From positions 930,001-994,000 of the forward strand of contig NZ_CP043474.1 of NCBI RefSeq assembly GCF_008329645.1: 64,000 nt of DNA, in the 5' to 3' direction. Source of the stretch: Mycolicibacterium grossiae (GTDB lineage Bacteria > Actinomycetota > Actinomycetes > Mycobacteriales > Mycobacteriaceae). Under the pieces are notes generated by a model, which was not told the DNA's origin, made no database searches, and saw nothing but the letters and a program-made list of their open reading frames with translations. Shown piece by piece: positions 28,168 through 35,840 of this stretch (within the stretch, counting starts at the first letter, position 1; every line of letters starts with the position of its first letter). The translations under genes and the position numbers were made by a program.

Positions 28168-28989
28168 CTAGCGGGCGGACACCGTCTGCCGCAGTTCAGA
28201 GTAGGCATCGCTGGCCGTGTCGTACACCCGCACGATGGCCTGGTCGCCGGGCTGCAGGTAGGTCGACTCGCCGAGTTCGGTGTACCGGGTGGCGCCGATG
28301 CCGATCAGCACGTGCTCCGGCCTACCGGCCGCCACCATCAGCGCGCCGACGTCCTCCAGCGGCGTGTCGGGCGAGCCCTTCTGATTCGCGAGGCGCTCGG
28401 TGATCCAGTCGAGCAGCACCTCGCCGTAGTACGAGTAGCCGAGCAGCGGGCTGTCGACGCCGTACTCGTGCTCCTGGCCGTCGGCGGTGCGCAGGTGGCA
28501 CACCAGCCGCAGGGTGGCCGTCGGGCCGTCCGGCGTGAGGTCGGAGACGTCGAAGAACCGGGCGGCGACGCCCTTGGACGCGCGGCCCCAGTTCTTCTTG
28601 TGACTGATCTTCGGCGCGTTGGGCCTGCGGATCGAGCAGTCGTTGAACGCTCCCAGGGCGAACGGCTGCAGCGTCACGACGGTGTCGCCGTCCCACACCA
28701 CGCGGCAGGCCAGGCCGACCTCGGGTTCGATCTGCAGGTTCAGCGGGGTGTCGCTGGCGGGCAGCGTGATGGCGTCGTGGCTCAGCGGGAACTCGCCGAG
28801 GAACGTGTCCGAACCGGGCGCGTACCAGGGGAAGATGCCCTTCGGCGCCGTGCCCTCGCTGGAGACGTTGACGAAGTCGACCGCCTCGCCGGCCTGCTCG
28901 AGGTGGCCGGCGAAGTTGCCGGCGACGCCGAAGCCGAACCAGCCCTTCAGCTCGTCGAGGTCGAGGTCGAGCATCCGTAGTTCCGTCAT
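28168..28989 (-). CDS. DUF5718 family protein, coupled to serS
   Basis: A 273-residue soluble protein. The start overlaps the serS stop in ATGA, so it is co-translated with seryl-tRNA synthetase. The sequence ([19 protein letters not shown] near the N-terminus, then [15 protein letters not shown] and NDCSIRRP) belongs to the DUF5718 group, which is related in part to fumarylacetoacetate-hydrolase-like folds. No activity is known. Whether it has any role in serine or tRNA metabolism cannot be said from sequence; only the coupling is clear. Confidence 0.78.
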   Translation of the reverse strand: MTELRMLDLDLDELKGWFGFGVAGNFAGHLEQAGEAVDFVNVSSEGTAPKGIFPWYAPGSDTFLGEFPLSHDAITLPASDTPLNLQIEPEVGLACRVVWDGDTVVTLQPFALGAFNDCSIRRPNAPKISHKKNWGRASKGVAARFFDVSDLTPDGPTATLRLVCHLRTADGQEHEYGVDSPLLGYSYYGEVLLDWITERLANQKGSPDTPLEDVGALMVAAGRPEHVLIGIGATRYTELGESTYLQPGDQAIVRVYDTASDAYSELRQTVSAR

Positions 28990-30239
28990 GGCTGGAGCAC
29001 CGACCTTCCGACGTAGGGCACCAGCGCCTCGGGCACGCGCACGCTGCCGTCGGGCTGCTGGTGGTTCTCGAGAATGGCCACCAGCCACCGGGTGGTGGCC
29101 AGCGTGCCGTTGAGCGTCGCGGCGATCTGCGGCTTGCCGTTCTCGTCGCGGTAGCGCGTCGCCAGCCGACGCGCCTGGAACGTCGTGCAATTCGACGTCG
29201 ACGTGAGTTCGCGATAGGTGCCCTGCGTGGGAACCCATGCCTCGCAATCGAACTTGCGTGCCGCCGACGAACCGAGATCGCCCGCGGCCACGTCGATCAC
29301 CCGGTAGGGCACCTCGATGGCGGCGAGCATCTGCCGCTCCAGGCCCAGGAGCCGCTGATGCTCGGCCTCGGCGTCCTCGGGCTTGCAGTAGACGAAGCCC
29401 TCGACTTTGTCGAACTGGTGCACGCGGATGATGCCGCGGGTGTCCTTGCCGTAGCTGCCGGCCTCGCGGCGAAAGCACGACGACCACCCGGCGTAGCGCA
29501 CCGGGCCGTTCGACAGATCGATGATCTCGTCGGAGTGGTACCCCGCCAGCGGCACCTCCGACGTGCCGACGAGATACATGTCGTCGGCCTCGAGGCGGTA
29601 GATCTCGTCGGAGTGCGCGCCGAGGAAGCCGGTCCCCGACATCACCTCCGGACGCACCAGCACCGGCGGGATCATCAGCGTGAAGCCGTGCTCGGTGGCC
29701 GTGCGGACGGCGAGCTGCATGATGCCGAGCTGCAGCAGCGCGCCGACGCCGGTGAGGAAGTAGAAGCGCGAGCCGGACACCTTCGCGCCGCGGTTCATGT
29801 CGAGCAGACCCAGCGCCTCGCCGAGTTCCAGGTGATCCTTGGGGTTCTCGATGGCGGGCGGCTCGCCGACGGTCTCGAGCACCACGAAGTCGTCCTCGCC
29901 GCCGGGCGGCACGCCGTCGAGGATGACGTTGCCGATCGCCATGTGGGCGGCGGCGAAGCGCTGCTCGGCGTCGGCCTGCTCGCTCTCGGCGGTCTTCACC
30001 CGGTCGGCCAGTTCCTTCGCGCGTGCCAGCAGCGCCGGGCGCTCCTCGGGCGAGGCCTTGCCGACCGACTTGCTCGCGGACTTCTGCTCGGCCCGCAGGT
30101 TGTCGGCGGCGGAGATGGCCGCACGCCGGGCAGCGTCGGCGTCGAGCAGCGCATCGACGAGCGCGGGATCCTCCCCGCGGGCCCGCTGCGATGCGCGTAC
30201 CCGGTCCGGGTCGTCGCGCAGGAGCTTGAGGTCGATCAC
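28986..30239 (-). CDS. serS: Seryl-tRNA synthetase
   Basis: A 417-residue class II aminoacyl-tRNA synthetase. The N-terminal helical hairpin that grips the tRNA (about 20-105, rich in Ala/Glu/Arg/Lys) precedes the catalytic core. Motif 2 reads [25 protein letters not shown] and motif 3 contains a G-x-x-R-T equivalent near the C-terminus ([16 protein letters not shown]). The GTG start giving [11 protein letters not shown] is the conserved N-terminus of bacterial SerRS; a longer reading upstream is not supported. The length matches H37Rv SerS at about 419. Confidence 0.97.
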   Translation of the reverse strand: MIDLKLLRDDPDRVRASQRARGEDPALVDALLDADAARRAAISAADNLRAEQKSASKSVGKASPEERPALLARAKELADRVKTAESEQADAEQRFAAAHMAIGNVILDGVPPGGEDDFVVLETVGEPPAIENPKDHLELGEALGLLDMNRGAKVSGSRFYFLTGVGALLQLGIMQLAVRTATEHGFTLMIPPVLVRPEVMSGTGFLGAHSDEIYRLEADDMYLVGTSEVPLAGYHSDEIIDLSNGPVRYAGWSSCFRREAGSYGKDTRGIIRVHQFDKVEGFVYCKPEDAEAEHQRLLGLERQMLAAIEVPYRVIDVAAGDLGSSAARKFDCEAWVPTQGTYRELTSTSNCTTFQARRLATRYRDENGKPQIAATLNGTLATTRWLVAILENHQQPDGSVRVPEALVPYVGRSVLQP

Positions 30240-30455
30240 GGGCGTCACCCTACTTTCGTGCGGCCGCGAGGGACATCCCGGTCCGTGGGTGGTCGGTGCG
30301 GGGCGACTGTGAAACCCACGACGCCTCACCTGCCATCTGCGCCGCCAGATGCACAATCGGAACGGGTCTCAGGACCTGGCCGGACCGGGGTCAAGGCACA
30401 GCCACATAACGTTACATCCGCAACTCTTGTCACAGCCCTCGACGCGCCTGTCACA
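30240..30455. promoter_or_regulatory. Divergent serS / septum-protein intergenic region
   Basis: About 216 bases with no gene. 30334-30351 is a small perfect hairpin (CATCTG, six-base loop, CAGATG). GTTACA at 30411 and GTCACA at 30429 are 18 bases apart, with another GTCACA at 30450 touching the start of the next gene. The 18-base spacing fits the two-unit phase of MtrA-type repeats, while the third copy is out of phase. No clear -10/-35 pair is named. Confidence 0.35.
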
Positions 30456-31889
30456 ATGGACCGGATGTCGGAAGCACCACCCATCGAGGACTACCCCGCC
30501 GACGACGGCACGCCGTCGCCGGCGCGCCCTGCGTGGTGGCGCAGTCTGCAGTCCAACGGGACCCGCCGTGGCCTGCTGCTCACCGCCCTCGGCGGCCTGC
30601 TGATCGCCGGGGTGATCACCGCCCTGCCGGTCGGCGCGGGCGACGGGCCGATCGGGTTGACGGGCACCGCGCTCGGCGGCGCGCGCAGCACCGACACCTT
30701 CGACCAGGCCAAGCGCGGCGACTGCCTCGACTGGCCGGAGCGCACGCCTGACAGCGCCAAGATCGTCGACTGCGCCAACGATCACCGCTTCGAGGTGGCC
30801 GAGGCCATCGACATGAGCACCTTCCCGGGCAGCGAGTACGGCCCGGACGCCGCGCCGCCGTCGCCGGCGCGCATCCAGCAGATCAGCCAGGAGCAGTGCA
30901 GCGCGGCCGCACGCAACTACCTGGGCCCGAAGTTCGACCCCAACGGCAAGTTCACCGTCAGCCTGCTGTGGTCGGGTGACCGCGCGTGGCGCCAGCAGGG
31001 CGAGCGCCGCATGCTCTGCGGTCTGCAACTGCCCGGCCCCAACAATCAGCAGCTCTCGTTCAAGGGCAAGGTCGCCACCCTGGACCAGTCGCAGGTCTGG
31101 TCGGCGGGCACGTGCCTGGGCATCGACCCGGCCACCAACCAGCCCACCGACATCCCCGTCGACTGCGCGGCGCCACACGCCATGGAGGTCACCGGCTCGG
31201 TGAACCTCGCCGAGAAGTTCCCCGGCCCGCTGCCCGCCGAGGCCGACCAGGACGCCTTCATCAAGGACGAGTGCACTCGGCTCACCGATGCCTACCTCGC
31301 CCCGGTGCAGTTGCGCAGCACCACGCTGACGCTCATCTACGGCACCATCTCGCTGCCGAGCTGGTCGGCAGGCAGCCACCAGGTGTCGTGCAGCATCGGC
31401 GCGACACTCGGCAACGGCGGCTGGTCGACGCTGCTGAACAGCGCCAAGGGCCCGCTGGTCATCAACGGCCGCCCGCCGGTGCCGCCGCCGGACATCCCCG
31501 AGGAGCGGCTCAACCTGCCGCCCATCCCGATGCCGGACACGTCGAGCCAGATGACCTCCGAGATCGACCTGAGCGATCAGTCGTCGTCCTCGTCGTCGTC
31601 GTCCTCCTCCACCTCGACGTCCACGCGCCAGGACCCCAACCAGCACCTGCCGGGCCAGTCGTCGACGGCGAACACCACCGAGCAGCAGGCACCGCCGCAG
31701 GGCAACACGTTCCTCAACGGGCCGCCCCCGCCGCCGGGAGCGCCGCCGGCGGACGCCCCGCCGCAGGACGCGCTGCCCCCGCCGGGCGATCCGGCCGCAC
31801 CGCCGCCCCCGGCACCGGTCGATCCTGCCGCGCCGCCGGCCGGGCCGGCCCCGGGACCGCTGCAGCTTCCGCCGCCGCCACCGGCCTGA
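30456..31889 (+). CDS. Septum-formation-domain membrane protein (Rv3835-type)
   Basis: A 477-residue protein; an in-frame ATG three codons in is an alternative start. A short cytoplasmic N-terminus is followed by one membrane segment (about 43-63). The extracellular region carries the 'septum formation' domain pattern with paired Cys (KRGDCLDWP and KIVDCANDHRFEVAEAIDM), apparently present twice (second around SAGTCLGID and VDCAAPHAMEVTGSV). A Ser-only run and a long Pro/Ala/Gly-rich tail (about 385-477) end the protein. Location beside serS matches Rv3835. The function is inferred only from the domain name, and a role in cell envelope or division is plausible. Confidence 0.9.
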   Translation: MDRMSEAPPIEDYPADDGTPSPARPAWWRSLQSNGTRRGLLLTALGGLLIAGVITALPVGAGDGPIGLTGTALGGARSTDTFDQAKRGDCLDWPERTPDSAKIVDCANDHRFEVAEAIDMSTFPGSEYGPDAAPPSPARIQQISQEQCSAAARNYLGPKFDPNGKFTVSLLWSGDRAWRQQGERRMLCGLQLPGPNNQQLSFKGKVATLDQSQVWSAGTCLGIDPATNQPTDIPVDCAAPHAMEVTGSVNLAEKFPGPLPAEADQDAFIKDECTRLTDAYLAPVQLRSTTLTLIYGTISLPSWSAGSHQVSCSIGATLGNGGWSTLLNSAKGPLVINGRPPVPPPDIPEERLNLPPIPMPDTSSQMTSEIDLSDQSSSSSSSSSSTSTSTRQDPNQHLPGQSSTANTTEQQAPPQGNTFLNGPPPPPGAPPADAPPQDALPPPGDPAAPPPPAPVDPAAPPAGPAPGPLQLPPPPPA

Positions 31890-31896
31890 TCGCCTC

Positions 31897-32247
31897 GTGC
31901 CGGTACGGGTCGACTCCCGCCGCTTCGAGGAGCTGGTCTCCGACGCGCTCGACACCATCCCGCCGGCGCTGATCGGCGCGCTCGACAACGTCGTCGTCCT
32001 CGTCGAGGCGCGGCATCCGGACGATCCCGACGTGCTCGGCATCTACGAGGGCGTGGCGCTCACCGAGCGCGACTCGTTCTACGCGGGGTCGCTGCCGGAC
32101 GCCATCACGATCTTCCGCGACGCGCTGCTCGACATGTGCGACAGCGAGGAAGAGCTCGTCGAGGAGGTCGCCATCACGGTGGTGCACGAGATCGCCCACC
32201 ACTTCGGCATCGATGACGAGCGCCTGCACGAACTCGGCTGGGGTTGA
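31897..32247 (+). CDS. Zincin-like metallopeptidase (Rv3836-type)
   Basis: A 116-residue protein of the 'possible zinc metallopeptidase' family (PF06262). The zinc motif HEIAH is at 97-101 with His 102 and an acidic residue ahead, and a downstream Glu-Leu-Gly-Trp end is typical. The GTG start lies eight bases after the septum-type gene, so the two are probably one transcript. The short length is normal for the family. No substrate is known. Confidence 0.87.
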   Translation: MPVRVDSRRFEELVSDALDTIPPALIGALDNVVVLVEARHPDDPDVLGIYEGVALTERDSFYAGSLPDAITIFRDALLDMCDSEEELVEEVAITVVHEIAHHFGIDDERLHELGWG

Positions 32248-32315
32248 CCGACGTCACCGCGTCCCGCACCGCGCGGCACCGACCGGACGTCACCGGTCGG
32301 TGGGATCATCGACGG

Positions 32316-32510
32316 ATGACCGACTGCCGATACTGCGCGGGCGACGTGGCGCACTGCCACGGCACCGTCATCGTCCACGTGAGCGCGCGCCCGGAATGCA
32401 CCGAGCCCGACTGCGAGACGCCGGAGGTGGCGCACGCGTTCACCGTCGACTGCATCGCCGTGGGCTGCGCGTGCGACGACGTGACACCGGGCCGGCGCAT
32501 CGCGATCTAG
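32316..32510 (+). CDS. Cys-rich mini-protein (64 residues)
   Basis: A small protein starting at ATG after GACGG; a longer reading from 32244 adds 24 residues with no clear role. It has eight Cys and several His in patterns CRYC, HCHG, CTEPDC and CIAVGCAC, which suggest a zinc- or metal-binding fold. It sits directly behind the zincin gene on the same strand. Similar short Cys-rich proteins occur at this spot in mycobacteria, but I cannot assign a function. Confidence 0.7.
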   Translation: MTDCRYCAGDVAHCHGTVIVHVSARPECTEPDCETPEVAHAFTVDCIAVGCACDDVTPGRRIAI

Positions 32511-32515
32511 CGGCG

Positions 32516-33199
32516 TCAGCCCATCGGGTCGGCGCTCTCCAGGTCCTGATCGGGCTGCGGGTCCGGCTCCGGCGCGAACGGCGGCAGCTCGCGGCCCCAC
32601 TGCAGGCAGCTCCAGCGGCCGTCGGTGATGGGGCTCAACACGACGCACTCGGTGTTGGCCAGGTGGTGCTCCAGCGCGAAGCCGCCGTCGACCCCGCCGA
32701 GCACCGCGCCGACGAGCCGGATGGCGGCACCGTGGCTGACCACCACGACGTCTCCGCGCCACGCGTCGTCGTCGAGGTAGCGCACCCGCAGCTCCTTGAC
32801 GACCGGCAAATACCGGTCGAGCACTTCGGCGCCCGACTCGCCGCCGGGCACCCGCTCCTCGAGGTGGCCGAGCTGCCAGCGCTCGTAGACCGCGTGGAAC
32901 GCATCGATGGCGGGTTCGTCGTTGCGATTCTCGTAGTCGCCCGCCTGCACCTCGTGGATGCCCTGCAGCTCGGTGGTCGGCAGCCCGAGTTGGGCGCCGA
33001 TCTCACCGGCGGTCTGCACTGCCCGCTGCGCCACCGAGTGGGCGAGCAGCCCGACCGGGTGCTCCCAGGTGCGGGCGAAGATGCGCGCCTGCTCCAGCCC
33101 GAGTTCGGTCAGCGGCGCACCCGGCGGGCGGGTGTCGAGGCGACGGTCGACGTTCGCGTGCGACTGGCCGTGCCGCACCAGCACCAGCCGGCCCGTCAT
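32516..33199 (-). CDS. Histidine phosphatase / phosphoglycerate-mutase family protein (Rv3837-type)
   Basis: A 227-residue histidine phosphatase. The catalytic motif RHGQSHAN is at residues 9-16 and the second catalytic His is in VVVSHGAAIR. The start at ATG (MTGRLVLV) is chosen because it overlaps the pheA stop in ATGA; a longer N-terminal extension lies in pheA. The family includes cofactor-dependent phosphoglycerate mutases and broad phosphatases. The absence of the full mutase insertions makes a phosphatase as likely as a glycolytic mutase. The C-terminus is acidic and Pro-rich. Confidence 0.9.
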   Translation of the reverse strand: MTGRLVLVRHGQSHANVDRRLDTRPPGAPLTELGLEQARIFARTWEHPVGLLAHSVAQRAVQTAGEIGAQLGLPTTELQGIHEVQAGDYENRNDEPAIDAFHAVYERWQLGHLEERVPGGESGAEVLDRYLPVVKELRVRYLDDDAWRGDVVVVSHGAAIRLVGAVLGGVDGGFALEHHLANTECVVLSPITDGRWSCLQWGRELPPFAPEPDPQPDQDLESADPMG

Positions 33200-34122
33200 C
33201 GGCTCGTGCCGTTCGGGCCCGCACGCAGGCCGTCGAGCCATCGAGTCGCCTCGTCGCTGGGCGGCGGGACCGCCCCCGCTGCCGTACCGGTGGGCCAGGA
33301 TCCGAGATATCGCACGTCCCTACAACGACGGTGCAGCGCCTTGAGTGCCTCGGCCACCGGATCGTCGTCGACGTGGCCGACGCAGTCGAGGAAGAAGAGG
33401 TACGTGCCGAGTTCGGTCCGGGTGGGCCGGGACTCGATGCGGGTGAGGTCGATGTCGCGGATCGCGAACTCGTTCATCGCCGCGACCAACGCGCCGGGAA
33501 CGTTCTCCAGGCGCAGCACCACCGACGTGCGGTCGGTGCCGGTACGCGGCGGCGGCGGGCCCGGTCGCCCGGCGAGGACGAAGCGGGTGCGCGCGTTCGG
33601 TTCGTCGACGACGCCATCGGCCAGCGCGTCGAGGCGCCAGCGGGTGGCGGCCAGCGCGGTACTCACCCCGGCGTCCGCGACGCCGTTGGCGACGTCGCGG
33701 GCGGCCGCGGCATTCGAGTTGGCGGGGACGGGCGTCGCCGTGGGCAGGTGGTCGGCCAGCCAGCGCTTGACCTGGGCCAACGCCACCGGGAACGCGGCAA
33801 CGGTGCGCACGTCGGCGGCCGTCGTGCCCGGCCGGACCACGATGGAGAAGGCGACGTCGAGGGTGTGTTCGGCGTACACCCGCAGCGGCTCGCCCGTCGC
33901 GAGCCCGTCGAGGGTCGGCAGCACCGATCCCTCGATGGAGTTCTCGAACGGCACGCAGGCGAAGTCCGCGGCACCGCCGCGGACCGCGTCGAGGGCGGCG
34001 GTCGGGGAATCGGTGGGCATCGGGTCGACCTCGTCGGCCGGCAGTGCGCCGGTGGCGACCATCTGCCACAGCGCCGCCTCGGTGAAGGTCCCCTCCGGTC
34101 CGAGGTAGGCGACGCGCGGCAC
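33196..34122 (-). CDS. pheA: Prephenate dehydratase
   Basis: A 308-residue monofunctional prephenate dehydratase for phenylalanine synthesis. The N-terminal catalytic domain opens with YLGPEGTFTE, and the Thr-Arg-Phe motif (NARTRFVLAG) is present. The C-terminal ACT domain (about 205-290) contains ESRP, the conserved phenylalanine feedback-binding motif. The GTG start gives MPRVAYLGPEG, which matches H37Rv PheA. The gene is divergent from the DUF2470 gene across 88 bases that contain the iron-box palindrome. Confidence 0.95.
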   Translation of the reverse strand: MPRVAYLGPEGTFTEAALWQMVATGALPADEVDPMPTDSPTAALDAVRGGAADFACVPFENSIEGSVLPTLDGLATGEPLRVYAEHTLDVAFSIVVRPGTTAADVRTVAAFPVALAQVKRWLADHLPTATPVPANSNAAAARDVANGVADAGVSTALAATRWRLDALADGVVDEPNARTRFVLAGRPGPPPPRTGTDRTSVVLRLENVPGALVAAMNEFAIRDIDLTRIESRPTRTELGTYLFFLDCVGHVDDDPVAEALKALHRRCRDVRYLGSWPTGTAAGAVPPPSDEATRWLDGLRAGPNGTSR

Positions 34123-34163
34123 GTGCCAACACTATCGGCTCCGGGAAGCCTTGCACGATTCGG

Positions 34164-34192
34164 TGAGGCTAGCCTAAGTTAGGCTTACCTCA
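34164..34192. promoter_or_regulatory. IdeR-type iron box, overlapping pair
   Basis: Two overlapping matches to the 19-base IdeR consensus lie here: TGAGGCTAGCCTAAGTTAG (14 of 19) and CTAAGTTAGGCTTACCTCA (15 of 19), offset by 10 bases. The shared core AGCCTAAGTTAGGCT (34171-34185) is a perfect seven-base inverted repeat. IdeR with iron is known to control the Rv3839 gene in M. tuberculosis, the orthologue of the gene just downstream. The counts were made by eye against TTAGGTTAGSCTAACCTAA. Confidence 0.75.
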
Positions 34193-34210
34193 TCAACGGA
34201 AGGCTCCTCG

Positions 34211-35017
34211 ATGACCACCTCGAAGGCACCTGCAGTGGCACCGACGACCGCCGAGCGCATCCGCAGCGCCTGCGCCCGCGCGGGCGGCGCGATGCTGGCC
34301 GTCGAGGGCGTCGAGCCGACGCCCACCCCGGTCCACCACCTCCTCGAGGACGGCTCGTTCGCGATCACCGTCCCGGCCACCGGCCCGCTCGCCGGCATGG
34401 TCGTCGCGTCGGGCGCAGGCGGCATGCAGGCGGTGCTCGAGATGACCGACTACGCGCCGCTGCCGCTGCGCGAACCGGTGCGCTCACTGGTGTGGCTGAG
34501 CGGCCGGCTGCATCACGTTCCGGAGCGCGACGTGGCGGGGCTGCTCGACCTCATCGCCGAGGAGAACCCGAATCCCGCACTGCTGCAGGTGAATACCGGT
34601 AGCTCGGAGGCCGAGACCGGGGACACCCCGTACGCCCTGATGCGGCTGGAGATCGACTCCGTGGTGGTCGCCGACTCCACCGGCGCCGAATCCGTCGGCC
34701 TGGGCACGCTGCTCGAGGCGCAACCCGATCCGTTCTGCACACTCGAGTCGTGCTGGCTGCAGCACCTCGACTCCGCGCACCGCGACGTCGTCGACCGGCT
34801 GGCCGAGCGGCTGCCGACGCCGCTGCGTCGCGGCCGCGTCCGCCCGCTCGGCCTGGACCGCTACGGCGTGCGGCTGCGCGTCGAGGACGCCGACGGCGAC
34901 CACGACGTCCGGCTGCCGTTCGCCAAACCGGTGGACGACGTGACCGGCCTGAGCCAGGCCATCCGCGTGCTCATGGGCTGCCCCTTCCTCAACGGCTTGC
35001 GCGCACGACGCATCTAG
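34211..35017 (+). CDS. DUF2470 heme-utilisation-like protein (Rv3839-type)
   Basis: A 268-residue soluble protein. The N-terminal half resembles a split-barrel flavin-binding fold, while the C-terminal half (about 175-260) holds the DUF2470 domain with the motif DSAHRDVVDRL and a segment RLPFAKPVDDV. DUF2470 proteins include heme-oxygenase-like and heme-binding HugZ-type proteins. The gene has an IdeR-type box 19 bases ahead of its ATG, so iron control and a role in heme or iron handling are likely. No active site can be proved. Confidence 0.85.
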   Translation: MTTSKAPAVAPTTAERIRSACARAGGAMLAVEGVEPTPTPVHHLLEDGSFAITVPATGPLAGMVVASGAGGMQAVLEMTDYAPLPLREPVRSLVWLSGRLHHVPERDVAGLLDLIAEENPNPALLQVNTGSSEAETGDTPYALMRLEIDSVVVADSTGAESVGLGTLLEAQPDPFCTLESCWLQHLDSAHRDVVDRLAERLPTPLRRGRVRPLGLDRYGVRLRVEDADGDHDVRLPFAKPVDDVTGLSQAIRVLMGCPFLNGLRARRI

Positions 35018-35042
35018 GGCGCCGCCCGCTACCGTGGCTCCG

Positions 35043-35810
35043 GTGACCGAGCCGTCGGACGACTTCACCGCCCTGCCGCGCCGGACGATCCGCCTCGAGA
35101 TCGCCGTCGTCCTGGCGGTCACGTTCGGCCTCTCGGCCTACACCGCGCTGCTGCGTCTCACCGAGGCCGTCGTCCTCGGCCTGTCCGGGCGCACGGTGGC
35201 GCTCAACCCGCGGCGCTCGCCGATCGACCTCGTCGACCTCGGCCTCAACCTCGCCTCGGTCTTCCAGCTGCTGGCCTGGGGTGCACTCGGGCTGTACCTG
35301 TTGTGGCGCAGCGGCATTCGGCCGGCCGACGTCGGACTGGGCCGCATCCGCGCGACGCCGGACGTGCTCGGCGGCCTGGGCCTGGCCGCCCTGATCGGCC
35401 TGCCCGGCCTCGGCCTGTACGTCGTCGGCCGGATGCTCGGCATCGGCGTCGCGGTCGAGCCCGCGGAACTCAACGACACCTGGTGGCGCATCCCCGTCCT
35501 GCTGGCCATGGCGTTCGCGAACGGCTGGGCCGAGGAGATCATCGTGGTCGGCTTCCTGATGACGCGGTTGCGACAGCTCGCCTACGGACCGGTCGTCGTG
35601 CTCGTCGCGGCCAGCGTGCTGCGCGGGCTCTACCACCTCTATCAGGGGTTCGGCGCCGGCCTCGGCAACGTCGTCATGGGCCTGGTGTTCGGCTACGTCT
35701 GGCAGCGCACCGGTCGGCTGTGGCCGCTGATCGTCGCGCACGGCGTGATCGACGCCGTCGCCTTCGTCGGCTACGCGCTCGCCGCCGGCCACCTGGGCTG
35801 GCTGCGCTGA
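35043..35810 (+). CDS. CPBP-family membrane protein (Abi/CAAX protease-like)
   Basis: About 255 residues, with GTG at 35043 (35034 is an in-frame alternative). Six or more hydrophobic segments cover most of the protein. The CPBP motifs are visible in order: AEEIIVVGFL (the EExxxR position has Val where Arg is usual), RGLYHLYQG and IVAHGVIDAVAF. The family contains intramembrane proteases and many inactive relatives used as immunity or regulatory proteins. Loss of the Arg makes proteolysis uncertain. It lies 25 bases after the DUF2470 gene, so iron-linked expression is possible. Confidence 0.85.
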   Translation: MTEPSDDFTALPRRTIRLEIAVVLAVTFGLSAYTALLRLTEAVVLGLSGRTVALNPRRSPIDLVDLGLNLASVFQLLAWGALGLYLLWRSGIRPADVGLGRIRATPDVLGGLGLAALIGLPGLGLYVVGRMLGIGVAVEPAELNDTWWRIPVLLAMAFANGWAEEIIVVGFLMTRLRQLAYGPVVVLVAASVLRGLYHLYQGFGAGLGNVVMGLVFGYVWQRTGRLWPLIVAHGVIDAVAFVGYALAAGHLGWLR

Positions 35811-35840
35811 GACGGCGCCGCGCCGACGTACATTGACGAC

